DNA from: Fibrobacter sp. UWB15
GTDB taxonomy: Bacteria; Fibrobacterota; Fibrobacteria; Fibrobacterales; Fibrobacteraceae
NCBI RefSeq assembly: GCF_900177705.1
Contig: NZ_FXBA01000002.1
Span: forward strand, 1-64,000
DNA length: 64,000 nt
Direction of reading: 5' to 3'
Of the stretch, positions 35,854 through 43,788 are shown piece by piece; within the stretch, counting starts at the first letter, position 1; every line of letters starts with the position of its first letter. The position numbers and the translations under genes are program-made. The notes under the pieces are model-generated. The model saw only the letters and a list, made by a program, of their open reading frames with translations, searched no databases and was not told the origin of the DNA.

Positions 35854-37647
35854 TCAGTTTGCGGGTGTAGCAGGCGTTGCCGTTTCTGGCGCCTTGGCGC
35901 TATCTGCCGGTGCAGAATCTGCTGCTGTAGATTGCTTCACCCCTTCGGGGTTCGCAATGACGTTTGTTGAGGGGCTCGCGGCAGCGTTGGTAGAGTCGCT
36001 TGCAACCGGTACGGCTACAGGTTCTGCAACGGGTTCTTCGGGCTTCGACACCTCAGCCGTTTTTTCTTCCACAGGCTTTACGTTCTTGAGCATCTCGCCC
36101 GCATTCACCACTTCTCCACTTGCTTCCAAAAGTCCAAGCCAGGCGACCACCGCGTCGTAATGCGCCTTCAAGTCAGCCACCTGCAAGCGCGAAAGCGCAA
36201 GTTCTGCATCCACTACATCCAAGCCCGTGGCAAGGCCCGCTTCGTAAGCCAAAGTCTGGCTGCGGTGCGCTTCTTCGGCAAGTTCGCGAGTCTTCTTCAG
36301 GCTTTCCAAGCGGCTCTTGGCATGCTCCATTTCACGCCAGCGTTTTTCAACCAGCAGGCCAATGTTATCCATGGTCTGCTCTTCCATACTCGAAAGCGAA
36401 CGGTCGAGAGCCTTCGCGTTGCTCACCTTAGAGCGAGTCTCGCCGCCCTTGAACAAGTCCCACTGCATCTTGGCACCCACCGCCCAATCGGGTTCCAAGA
36501 GCGTCAAGTCGCGGGTATAAAGTTCCTTGTAGGCGAATAGCGCCACCGTCGGGAAATAATCGGCGCGGGCAGCACTTACCGCATCTTGACTGCGCTTGCG
36601 CTCGGTGCGCAACTGACGCAGACCCGGGTGTCTATCCATCGCAAGCTGCTTGAATTCTTCCATGGCCAAGGTCTGCTCCGGAGCAAGCACCGGAGTGATA
36701 GCCGTAATGTTCGTGTCCGTATGCAACAGACTTGCAAGAGCCAAGCGAGCAAGAGTTTGGTCGCGGTAAGAATCTTCAAGCGCGTTTTCAGCCTCAGCCA
36801 AAGCCACTTCGGCGCGCAAGCGTTCCGCCTTGCTAATCTGGCCACCTTCTTCCAGTTTCTTGGAGCGGGCCAAGTGTTCTTCCAAGTTCTTCTTGGTGCT
36901 TTCGCGAAGCACCGTCAATTCTTCGGCCAGGCGAAGCGTAAAGTACTTGGTAGCCACATCCATGAGGATTGTGTTTTGCGCCATGTCAAAGGCCGCCTTC
37001 TTGGCATTCACGTTTTCTTTGGCGGCATCGTAGGCGGAATAAATCTTGAGGCCCGTAAAAATCGGCCAAATAGCAGTCAAGCGCGCATTAAAGAACACGT
37101 CGTCCTGCACCTTCATGCGGAAATCGGCATCGTCGATTTTCGCTTTGGCGGCATCAAGCTGTTGCTTGCTGTCAGCCGCATACTTGTCTGCCGTCTGTTG
37201 AGCGATTTCTTGAGCCGTACCACCGACCTTTTCTTGGGCAAAAGCGTTCGCCTGGGCTTCGCTCAGACCTTGCGCCCTTGCACCGGCATACGCCTGTTCA
37301 TAACCGGCCTGAGCCTTATTGTAGGCATCGATATAAGCTTTTGAATACACTCCCGCAGGGCCAACAGTCGAAAGTCCGCCTGCAAGGCCACTTAGCCCCT
37401 GTTGAATTTCACCCAAGTCAATATATATGGGGTCGTTGATTTTTGTAACGCTGGCGGTCAACGACAACTGAGGCATAAAACGGGAACGGGCCTCAGACTG
37501 TCCACTCTCAGCCATATCCACTTTAGCCTTTTCAGCCTTAATCTGCGAATTGTTCGCCTTTGCCATCGCAATGGCATCGGAGAGCGAAATGGGTGCTGCA
37601 AAAACGGCAGCACTCGCTGCAATACCCAAAATCACACACTTTTTCAT
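35854..37647 (-). CDS. TolC-family outer-membrane channel
   Basis: About 597 residues. Signal peptide (FAAPISLSDAIAMAKANN begins the mature part), then the two-fold repeat of coiled-coil helices of the TolC family, with an Ala/Gln-rich insertion in the first repeat (about 95-150). A C-terminal extension of about 70 residues (Pro/Ala/Glu/Ser-rich, EKTAEVSKPEEP...) is not typical. Part of this tail (NVIANPEGVKQST) is encoded by a palindromic repeat. The start is the ATG at 37647, with no clear Shine-Dalgarno; the longer frame upstream lacks a signal peptide. First gene of the operon with hlyD and two permeases. Confidence 0.9.
   Translation of the reverse strand: MKKCVILGIAASAAVFAAPISLSDAIAMAKANNSQIKAEKAKVDMAESGQSEARSRFMPQLSLTASVTKINDPIYIDLGEIQQGLSGLAGGLSTVGPAGVYSKAYIDAYNKAQAGYEQAYAGARAQGLSEAQANAFAQEKVGGTAQEIAQQTADKYAADSKQQLDAAKAKIDDADFRMKVQDDVFFNARLTAIWPIFTGLKIYSAYDAAKENVNAKKAAFDMAQNTILMDVATKYFTLRLAEELTVLRESTKKNLEEHLARSKKLEEGGQISKAERLRAEVALAEAENALEDSYRDQTLARLALASLLHTDTNITAITPVLAPEQTLAMEEFKQLAMDRHPGLRQLRTERKRSQDAVSAARADYFPTVALFAYKELYTRDLTLLEPDWAVGAKMQWDLFKGGETRSKVSNAKALDRSLSSMEEQTMDNIGLLVEKRWREMEHAKSRLESLKKTRELAEEAHRSQTLAYEAGLATGLDVVDAELALSRLQVADLKAHYDAVVAWLGLLEASGEVVNAGEMLKNVKPVEEKTAEVSKPEEPVAEPVAVPVASDSTNAAASPSTNVIANPEGVKQSTAADSAPADSAKAPETATPATPAN
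35931..35962 (-). repeat. Palindromic short repeat in frame inside the tolC-like tail
   Basis: On the minus strand it reads CGTCATTGCGA, a hairpin CCCCGAAGGGG, then GCAAT. The same flanking words occur at 27569 and 41721. It encodes NVIANPEGVKQ within the disordered C-terminal tail of the TolC-family protein. Confidence 0.7.
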
Positions 37648-37673
37648 ACATTGTAAAGATATATATTTTTTAC

Positions 37674-37699
37674 AAAAAAAGCCACCTTTTAAAGGTGGC
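37674..37699 (-). terminator. Terminator after the lamin-tail gene
   Basis: A 9-bp minus-strand stem (GCCACCTTT / AAAGGTGGC, 1-base spacer on each side of AA) is followed by seven T. It begins 30 bases after the lamin-tail stop and ends 27 bases before the tolC start, leaving no room for a promoter between terminator and tolC. Confidence 0.8.
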
Positions 37700-37728
37700 A
37701 TTTATACTATAAAAGCAATTATATAATT

Positions 37729-39450
37729 TTACTTACCAGGAGTGGGCTTGTCCACCGTCCAAGCGGCAGCTTCATAACCCATCGTGGTGAAGTCCTTACG
37801 TTGCAAGCTATAGCCGAAACCATCAGCGCGCTTGTAGTCAACACCATTGCCGCTCCACTTATCGCTATAGAGCGTAGCATCGGACCAGTCGTAGTACCAT
37901 TGGTCATTAAGCGGGTTCGAAGCATCTTTCTGGTAGAAGTAAGGTTTCTTGACGGCAATGGTTTCACCACGGTTAGAAAGCTTACCGCTATAGAAGCTAA
38001 TCACCACGCCAGCGTCGATCGAATAGCGCGTACGCAGTTTATCAGCAGTCAAACCACTACTCTGCAAGGAATCCGGGAACAGCACTACAATGCCGCCAGC
38101 CGGAATCACGTCAGTCGAAGCAAATTCAAAATTAATACCTTCGACCTTCCAACCTCTGTTTCCGTTTGAAAGTTTTTCAAACGGCGTAATGGGCGTTTCA
38201 GACAAATTCTTGAGTTCCAAGAATTCCACGTCGTTCAAGTCTTCTTCGTTCGGATGGTAGTGAATTTCGCTAATGACCAAAGAACCGATATAAAGAGCAC
38301 TGTTGGCGGCCCCCGGCGTAGCCTGTACAAGGGCGCCTTGAGCCGTAGAACCATCGCTCAAATCCACCACGCCGCTCGAAAGCTTGCTAGACGGCAAGAG
38401 CAAGCTGGATTCATCACCTTCGACAGCGCCATACAGGTAGTAAGAACCACCGATATCGCTAACGATCAGTTCCTTGGCAGCACCTTCGCTATCGTTAAAA
38501 TCGGTTGCAGCATTCAGGACAAGGTAACCCTTTGCAGGAACCGTACCGGCCTTGATCGTGAGTTTTTCCTTACGGATCTTGGATTCAAAAACCCAGCCGG
38601 TCACGTCGACATCGGCGCTGCCTGCATTGTAAAGTTCAACCCAAGCATCGGTACCCGTACCGGTCGGCATGATTTCGTTCAAGCGGATATTCGAAGTCGT
38701 GAGCCATTCATCGTTGCCCACACCCGGATTACCGTTCATAATCTTGCTTGCACCCCAGGAGGTTGCCTGAGCAGCGTTGCCGCCCTTGTACACAAGCGTA
38801 CGGCCCTTGCCGTTGGCAAGAGACGGCCAAGGCGGTTCCATGCTGTAAGAGCAGCTCACGTCGCCTTCACCCGTCAGTTTCACGTCAATCACGTCGCCTT
38901 CGTTCGAAAGCTTGGCCACAGCACCCGTCTTCGGGTCAACATCCCACGGGCCATAGAGACGGCCATTGAAAGTGGGATAAGTCTGCATGAACAAATCCTT
39001 GTCGTTAGTCACGACAATGTATTCGCCCTTCTTGAGTTCTTCGTTCGGGAACGTATAAGAAAGAGCTCCGTCCAGACGCATGCCCGAAGCAAGCATACTG
39101 CTGATATCCGGACCACTCTGGATTGTCACTTCGACCCATTCCAATGCGGAACCATCGTCAGCATTATACATGATTTCGGTAATCGCCATTTGGGTGACCG
39201 AAGGATCGTCAATTTCAGTAGCAGAAGACAGCTCCGGCTGAGGATTATCGCCATTAACGCTGCTCGAAGAACCCGTCACAGGAGTATCGCCAGCAGACGA
39301 AGTCGGGTCAGGATTCGCACCACCTTCTGAAGACGAAGAAACGGTCGGATCGACAGGATCCGGTTCCGTAGATTTGTCACTGGAGCAAGAGGTGGCAAGA
39401 ACCATTGCGGTTACTGCCGAACCAGCCAAAAGAATTTTTTTGATATCCAT
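37729..39450 (-). CDS. Lipoprotein with lamin-tail domains
   Basis: 573 residues. Lipoprotein signal (LATSCSSD), a linker with SSSS repeats (about 25-80), then three lamin-tail-like (LTD) Ig-fold domains, each opening with I.EI or L.EI and a WVEL/FLEL strand: ITEIMYNADDGSALEWVEV, IRLNEIMPTGTGTDAWVEL and ISEIHYHPNEEDLNDVEFLEL. In many bacteria such domains flank CotH kinases, but no CotH domain is seen here. The start has GAGGA upstream. Last gene of the operon with the VTC polymerase, TolC, HlyD and DUF4956 genes. Role at the surface is inferred. Confidence 0.85.
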   Translation of the reverse strand: MDIKKILLAGSAVTAMVLATSCSSDKSTEPDPVDPTVSSSSEGGANPDPTSSAGDTPVTGSSSSVNGDNPQPELSSATEIDDPSVTQMAITEIMYNADDGSALEWVEVTIQSGPDISSMLASGMRLDGALSYTFPNEELKKGEYIVVTNDKDLFMQTYPTFNGRLYGPWDVDPKTGAVAKLSNEGDVIDVKLTGEGDVSCSYSMEPPWPSLANGKGRTLVYKGGNAAQATSWGASKIMNGNPGVGNDEWLTTSNIRLNEIMPTGTGTDAWVELYNAGSADVDVTGWVFESKIRKEKLTIKAGTVPAKGYLVLNAATDFNDSEGAAKELIVSDIGGSYYLYGAVEGDESSLLLPSSKLSSGVVDLSDGSTAQGALVQATPGAANSALYIGSLVISEIHYHPNEEDLNDVEFLELKNLSETPITPFEKLSNGNRGWKVEGINFEFASTDVIPAGGIVVLFPDSLQSSGLTADKLRTRYSIDAGVVISFYSGKLSNRGETIAVKKPYFYQKDASNPLNDQWYYDWSDATLYSDKWSGNGVDYKRADGFGYSLQRKDFTTMGYEAAAWTVDKPTPGK

Positions 39451-39481
39451 AGAGGTATCCTCGCAAAAACTTTCTTCTATT

Positions 39482-40312
39482 TTAATAATTTTCACCGGCG
39501 CCCACGGCAAGCTTCGTCCAGTACGGAGTCTTGAATCGGCGCGGATTTTCGTAAACACGCTTCCATTCGGCAGCGGCGTTACCGAACTTGGAGAATGCGG
39601 CATGTTTCAAGTTCAGGAACTTGATCAAATCGAACATCCAGTAGGGCACCTGGGAACACGGGCACTTGAGTTCGAGCACGGCATCGCACCCCGGCTGGAA
39701 GAACCTGGGAATACCTGTCGAATGCATGTAATGCGGGTCAACTGTATAATCAAAACCGTTTTCTTCGCGGAAGCGCATGCCGGTATCAATCGTCACGCGG
39801 GAATATTCTTCGCGAAGTCCGAACCAGGCACGGCGTTTGTACTGGGTCAAGAGTCTCGGGTGTGCATTGTAGAGTTCCGTCTTGTACAAGAAATCCTTGA
39901 TGTACATGCGGTCCTTTTCACCCTTGCACGGCCAGTCTTCGGGTTTCATGTGCCAGACTTCGCCCGGGTTAATGCCCTTGATGGTTCCACGGCTCTTGTA
40001 GCAAATGTTCTTGATTTTGCGCTTGCATTCAAAATGGAATGTTCCGTCTTGAGCCGGGTGTTCACCGTAAGTGCGAATGCGCATATTGAAGCGATCCAGC
40101 AACTGTTTCTTTTTCCAGCCGAGGAACGTCCAGCTAGGCGAATCCAAATAGAGGTTCGTAATCCAGTAGAATCCGCCCGGCGTAATTTTAGAGTAGTAGT
40201 CTTCTTCGCAGTACGGAGCAAGGAATGCACCGATACGGTCCGCCCATTCCACAGGAATGTGGTACTTGAGTTCGAACCTTTCGAGAAGACTGAATCCGCG
40301 GGCTTCGGCCAT
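39482..40312 (-). CDS. VTC-domain polyphosphate polymerase-like protein
   Basis: 276 residues, no membrane segment. It matches the VTC (CYTH-fold tunnel) domain of polyphosphate polymerases, with basic and acidic residues in the expected order: ERFELKY (11-17), YLDS (55-58), RIRTY (78-82), ECKRK (95-99), KRRAW (159-163), TIDTGMRF (174-181), LELK (213-216), KHAAFSKF (236-243). In yeast Vtc4 such residues bind ATP and polyphosphate. Whether this enzyme makes polyphosphate or another phosphate-linked product is not known. The start is one base after the tolC-like stop, so coupled. Confidence 0.85.
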   Translation of the reverse strand: MAEARGFSLLERFELKYHIPVEWADRIGAFLAPYCEEDYYSKITPGGFYWITNLYLDSPSWTFLGWKKKQLLDRFNMRIRTYGEHPAQDGTFHFECKRKIKNICYKSRGTIKGINPGEVWHMKPEDWPCKGEKDRMYIKDFLYKTELYNAHPRLLTQYKRRAWFGLREEYSRVTIDTGMRFREENGFDYTVDPHYMHSTGIPRFFQPGCDAVLELKCPCSQVPYWMFDLIKFLNLKHAAFSKFGNAAAEWKRVYENPRRFKTPYWTKLAVGAGENY

Positions 40313-40313
40313 A

Positions 40314-41705
40314 CTACTTAAGTCCCCCGACTAAATGGTTCTGCACGCCTTCCTTAGAAAGCTGGCCTGCATACTGCAACAGTTCAAGATAAAGGTCGTA
40401 AATGTCGGTTTCGAGCTTGGCTGCATTCAGTTCGCTTTCAACCGCGGATTCGCGGGCACGCAGCAAGAGCAGCGGGTCAGATCCGGCGTCTTTGGCAAAC
40501 TGTTCAAAGATGTTGCCAGCCTTTACCTTGTCGGCAAAATCCTTCTGGACCTTCCACTGGGCAAGGAAACCATTAATTTGTTCAGCAAGGCGATTCACCT
40601 TCACGCTCACGTCGCGAGACTTTTGCATATAGTCGCCTTCGGCATCGAGGTCAGCCACCTGGTTGCGCAGGCTGTTATCCTTGTTGCTATCGAAGAACGG
40701 GAGCTTAATGGCAAGCGTTGCGTAGAACTTATCGCGAGTACGACGATTATCCTTGTCGTCTACGAGTCTCTGGATAGAATAGGTGTTGTCATAGCGGACG
40801 GTTTCTTCATTATAAGCGTTGTCCTTCCACTTGGTACAATCGTCTTCGCTGTAATATTCGCTATTCGTATTGCACAAATCGTCGTAACCCATGTCCTTAT
40901 ACTTTTTCATCAAGGACTGGATTTTCATGGAGTAACCGATACCGATGTGCGAAATATAATCGTGACGGCTTGCCAAATCCTGCTTGGCACGGGCCTTTTC
41001 GGAATCCATCTTGCCCTTCGCCATTGCAACCTGCGGGAACTGATCGTTCACTTCGACGCCGTCATTCAACCAGGCTTGAATATCTTCCATTTTCGGAAGC
41101 CAAGAAGAATCCAGTTCAACGCTTTCGAAATCCGGAATCCAAACACGCAACTTTCTTTCGGAATTCTGGAGCGAATTGGAATCGCTAATGAGGGCTGCGC
41201 GAATCGAGGCTTCCTTTTCAAGAGCAGACATCAAGTCTTGCGGATTGAAATTGGGGGAACCCGACTTGAGGTGCAGCACTTCGATACGGTCGGCGTTAAT
41301 CTGGTAAAGTTCCTGGTTCAACGCATTGATTCGCTTGCGCATCAGGTAATGGATACCGCGTTCGTAACGGTCGTACAGGAGAATGCCACGGTCTTCGGCC
41401 AGCTGAGCGTTTGCGTACGCCATCTGGGCTTCGTAATGAGCTCGGTCGGCAGAACCTTCGCCAAAAGGCTTCGGCGTCAAGCGAAGTTCGAAATCATGCT
41501 GGGCAAAACTAAAACCATCAAGCTTGTAACGGAGTTCAAGCTTTTCCCACAACTTGGTGTTGCGGGAGGTCGCAATGTTTGCACGCTTTTGAGAAGCCTG
41601 ATAACGCACATCCTGGTCAGCAGACTGAATCAAGGTTTCCCAAGTAAGCGGAGCCGCAATCAAAGGGGTAGCGACAAGCAAAGAAATAAAAGCAAAACGA
41701 TTCAT
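40314..41705 (-). CDS. TolC-family outer-membrane protein of the VTC operon
   Basis: About 463 residues. Signal peptide (LLVATPLIAAPLTWETL) and long helical regions with the two-fold TolC layout (AQMAYANAQLAEDRG..., ARESAVESELNAAKLETD), but with a Cys- and Tyr-rich loop (about 265-315, DDLCNTNSEYYSEDDCTKW) not typical of TolC. Likely start is the ATG at 41705; an ATG five codons upstream is adjacent to a palindromic repeat. The following VTC gene starts one base after its stop. Confidence 0.75.
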   Translation of the reverse strand: MNRFAFISLLVATPLIAAPLTWETLIQSADQDVRYQASQKRANIATSRNTKLWEKLELRYKLDGFSFAQHDFELRLTPKPFGEGSADRAHYEAQMAYANAQLAEDRGILLYDRYERGIHYLMRKRINALNQELYQINADRIEVLHLKSGSPNFNPQDLMSALEKEASIRAALISDSNSLQNSERKLRVWIPDFESVELDSSWLPKMEDIQAWLNDGVEVNDQFPQVAMAKGKMDSEKARAKQDLASRHDYISHIGIGYSMKIQSLMKKYKDMGYDDLCNTNSEYYSEDDCTKWKDNAYNEETVRYDNTYSIQRLVDDKDNRRTRDKFYATLAIKLPFFDSNKDNSLRNQVADLDAEGDYMQKSRDVSVKVNRLAEQINGFLAQWKVQKDFADKVKAGNIFEQFAKDAGSDPLLLLRARESAVESELNAAKLETDIYDLYLELLQYAGQLSKEGVQNHLVGGLK

Positions 41706-41720
41706 AAAAATTTCATCCAT

Positions 41721-41757
41721 TGGATTGCATCGCACTCAATAGGTGCTCGCAATGACG
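41721..41757 (-). repeat. Palindromic short repeat between hlyD and tolC
   Basis: Minus strand reads CGTCATTGCGAG, then an inverted core (GCAC / GTGC), then GCAATCCA. It is the same family as 27569 and 35931. It fills most of the intercistronic gap. Confidence 0.65.
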
Positions 41758-41767
41758 TTAATGGAAC

Positions 41768-42832
41768 TTACTCCGAAATAGTGACCATTTCTCCCAAGAG
41801 GAACGAATTTTCAGCAGGGATTGTGATAATAACTTCGCGGCCGTGAATCGGCATTTCAGGCATCTTCCACATACGCATCGGGAATTCCACAATGCGGCTG
41901 GAAAGGCCAACCACCTTGCCCTTCACCGGCTTACCCGTAGCGCCGAGCGACTTCACCTTGACGGTTTCGCCAATATCCATGCGCTGGTACATTCTTTCGT
42001 GGATGTAGCCACGAACCAATGTCGGAGACTTGTGAGTGAGGGTGACAATCGGAGCGAAACTAGACACTTTTTCGCCGTCATGAACATTCACGGAACCCAC
42101 GACCCAGCTTTCCTTGGCAATCTGGATAAGTTCTTCCTGCTGTTTCTGAAGTTCTTCGAGTTCCTTTTTCAGGTTTTCGACTTCGCTCTTGCCGGCATCT
42201 TTCTGCAAGCGATTGCTGCTGCGCAGAAGTTTGATTTGTTCGTTGGCATTAGCATTTGCAACGGCAAGTTCGTTCTTGAGTCCCTTGATCTGCATAGCCA
42301 TGGCGTCGTTGCCATCGGCTTCAGAATTAGAATTCTTGAGGCTCTTGAGCTTGGATGCGATTTCCTTGTTCTTCTTGTATTCGCTTTCAAGTCTGTTGAT
42401 TTCAGACTTCAAGGTAAGAGTCTTCGTGGCAAGGTCTGCCTTGACTGCAGCGACCTTCTGGTCGATGTCGGCGGCAGAGAGGTTGCTACGGCCTTCACTA
42501 GCATCCAGTTCACGAGTCACTTCGGCTATACGGAGCGTGAGGTCCGGGCGGTTGAGTTCCACGATGGTATCGCCCACATTGATTGCCTGCCCCGGCATCA
42601 CATGTACCTTGACCACTTCGGTGGGACTCGGCACGCTAATGGTCGTTTCGGCAGCTTCTGCAATACCCTGGAAGGTCGCAATCTTGCCCTGATACATGAA
42701 CCCAAGAATAATGGCAATGATTACGCAAAGAACCCAGGCAATAGAAAGCTTGTGACCGTAAACGTAGGCAACACCGGCGTTACTCTTGTGCGTATTCCAA
42801 AAATTTTCGAGCATATCGCTAAGCTTGTTCAT
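41768..42832 (-). CDS. HlyD-family membrane fusion protein of the VTC operon
   Basis: 354 residues. One N-terminal membrane helix (about 28-48, IAWVLCVIIAIILGFMY), a first half lipoyl motif (VVKVHVMPGQAINVGDTIVEL), a long coiled coil (about 95-230, heptads rich in Leu, Lys, Glu, Asn), the second half lipoyl region (GSVNVHDGEKV) and a beta-barrel end. GGGAG lies five bases before the ATG and overlaps the upstream stop. It should span the periplasm between an inner-membrane partner and the TolC-like protein. Confidence 0.88.
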   Translation of the reverse strand: MNKLSDMLENFWNTHKSNAGVAYVYGHKLSIAWVLCVIIAIILGFMYQGKIATFQGIAEAAETTISVPSPTEVVKVHVMPGQAINVGDTIVELNRPDLTLRIAEVTRELDASEGRSNLSAADIDQKVAAVKADLATKTLTLKSEINRLESEYKKNKEIASKLKSLKNSNSEADGNDAMAMQIKGLKNELAVANANANEQIKLLRSSNRLQKDAGKSEVENLKKELEELQKQQEELIQIAKESWVVGSVNVHDGEKVSSFAPIVTLTHKSPTLVRGYIHERMYQRMDIGETVKVKSLGATGKPVKGKVVGLSSRIVEFPMRMWKMPEMPIHGREVIITIPAENSFLLGEMVTISE

Positions 42833-42842
42833 ACCGTCTCCC

Positions 42843-43526
42843 TTACATTTCCGTCGTGGCGTCTTGCATCATGAACTGCACGTCCGAGATGCCTTCGATT
42901 TTAGAGAGTTCGCTCAGGATTTCTGCAGCCGGATGAGTGGCACGCAGGCGAATCTGGTAAGCAACGTCAAGGCGAGCACCGCCGTCAACTTCACGCATCG
43001 TAATCAAGATGAACGTCTTGAGACTAGACTTCATGATGTCTTCGATCTGACCACGGACCTTGGCTTCGTTGGGGAGCGCAAAACGGAGCATACCGTCAAA
43101 GAAATGCTTGGTACCAAGACCAGTACGGGAAAGGAGGAAAGCAACCGCGCTAAAGGCAATCGTGCCACCCACGGCAGCACCCCAGGCGTACACACCGCAA
43201 CCGATACCGGCGCCGAGCGATGCGAACACGAACATAATGTCACGCGGGTCCTTAAAAGATGTTCTAAAGCGAACCACGGAAAGAGCGCCCATCATACCAA
43301 GACCGCGACCCACGTTATCACCGATAGCCTGCATCACAGTGGCAGCGACAACGGCACTAAGCACAATGGCCTGCACAAAATTTCTCGAATACGACAAACC
43401 AAGGAAGGTTTTTTCGTAGGTCCAGGCAATCACCGAAGAAAGGATAAATGTGAGAATCAAGGTGTACGCCAACGTAATGAGAGTGGCGTTGGCGGTGCCG
43501 GATTGGACGGCTAATAGGTCGAGCAT
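42843..43526 (-). CDS. DUF4956-family integral membrane protein
   Basis: 227 residues. Four or so hydrophobic segments (about 15-35, 48-65, 95-135) and the family signature GALSVVRFRTSFKDPRDIMFVF (middle of the protein, near 80-100), then a soluble C-terminal domain of about 85 residues with an ACT/ferredoxin-like pattern. DUF4956 proteins are often encoded next to VTC polymerases and CotH kinases; function unknown. Good start (GGAG, ATG). First gene of the operon. The 262-base gap upstream holds its promoter region and a tandem 11-base repeat. Confidence 0.85.
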   Translation of the reverse strand: MLDLLAVQSGTANATLITLAYTLILTFILSSVIAWTYEKTFLGLSYSRNFVQAIVLSAVVAATVMQAIGDNVGRGLGMMGALSVVRFRTSFKDPRDIMFVFASLGAGIGCGVYAWGAAVGGTIAFSAVAFLLSRTGLGTKHFFDGMLRFALPNEAKVRGQIEDIMKSSLKTFILITMREVDGGARLDVAYQIRLRATHPAAEILSELSKIEGISDVQFMMQDATTEM

Positions 43527-43742
43527 AAGGACTCCGTGGTTTACTTTTTATCTTTCAGCCAAAATTTACTTTAATCACTCGCAAAATAGTGAATTTCTGT
43601 GTAAAAATGGATGAACAAAAACCAAACGTTCCTAAAAAATGAGGCGATTCGGGACGAATTCACCCTATTTTACCACACCAGTTAGAATAATAGCAAAAAA
43701 GGCCAAAAATAACACCTAAAAAGAAATTTGCATTTCAAAACT

Positions 43743-43764
43743 AGCGTGCAAATAGCGTGCAAAT
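43743..43764. repeat. Tandem 11-base repeat
   Basis: Two perfect copies of AGCGTGCAAAT side by side, about 220 bases upstream of the DUF4956 operon and 25 bases after batB. Role unknown. Confidence 0.5.
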
Positions 43765-43788
43765 CACAGTAAAAAAAATTTACTTTTT

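Noticed and set aside
37729-39450. CotH kinase in the lamin-tail protein
   Set aside because: Only LTD-type repeats are seen; no kinase-like motifs in the whole 573 residues.
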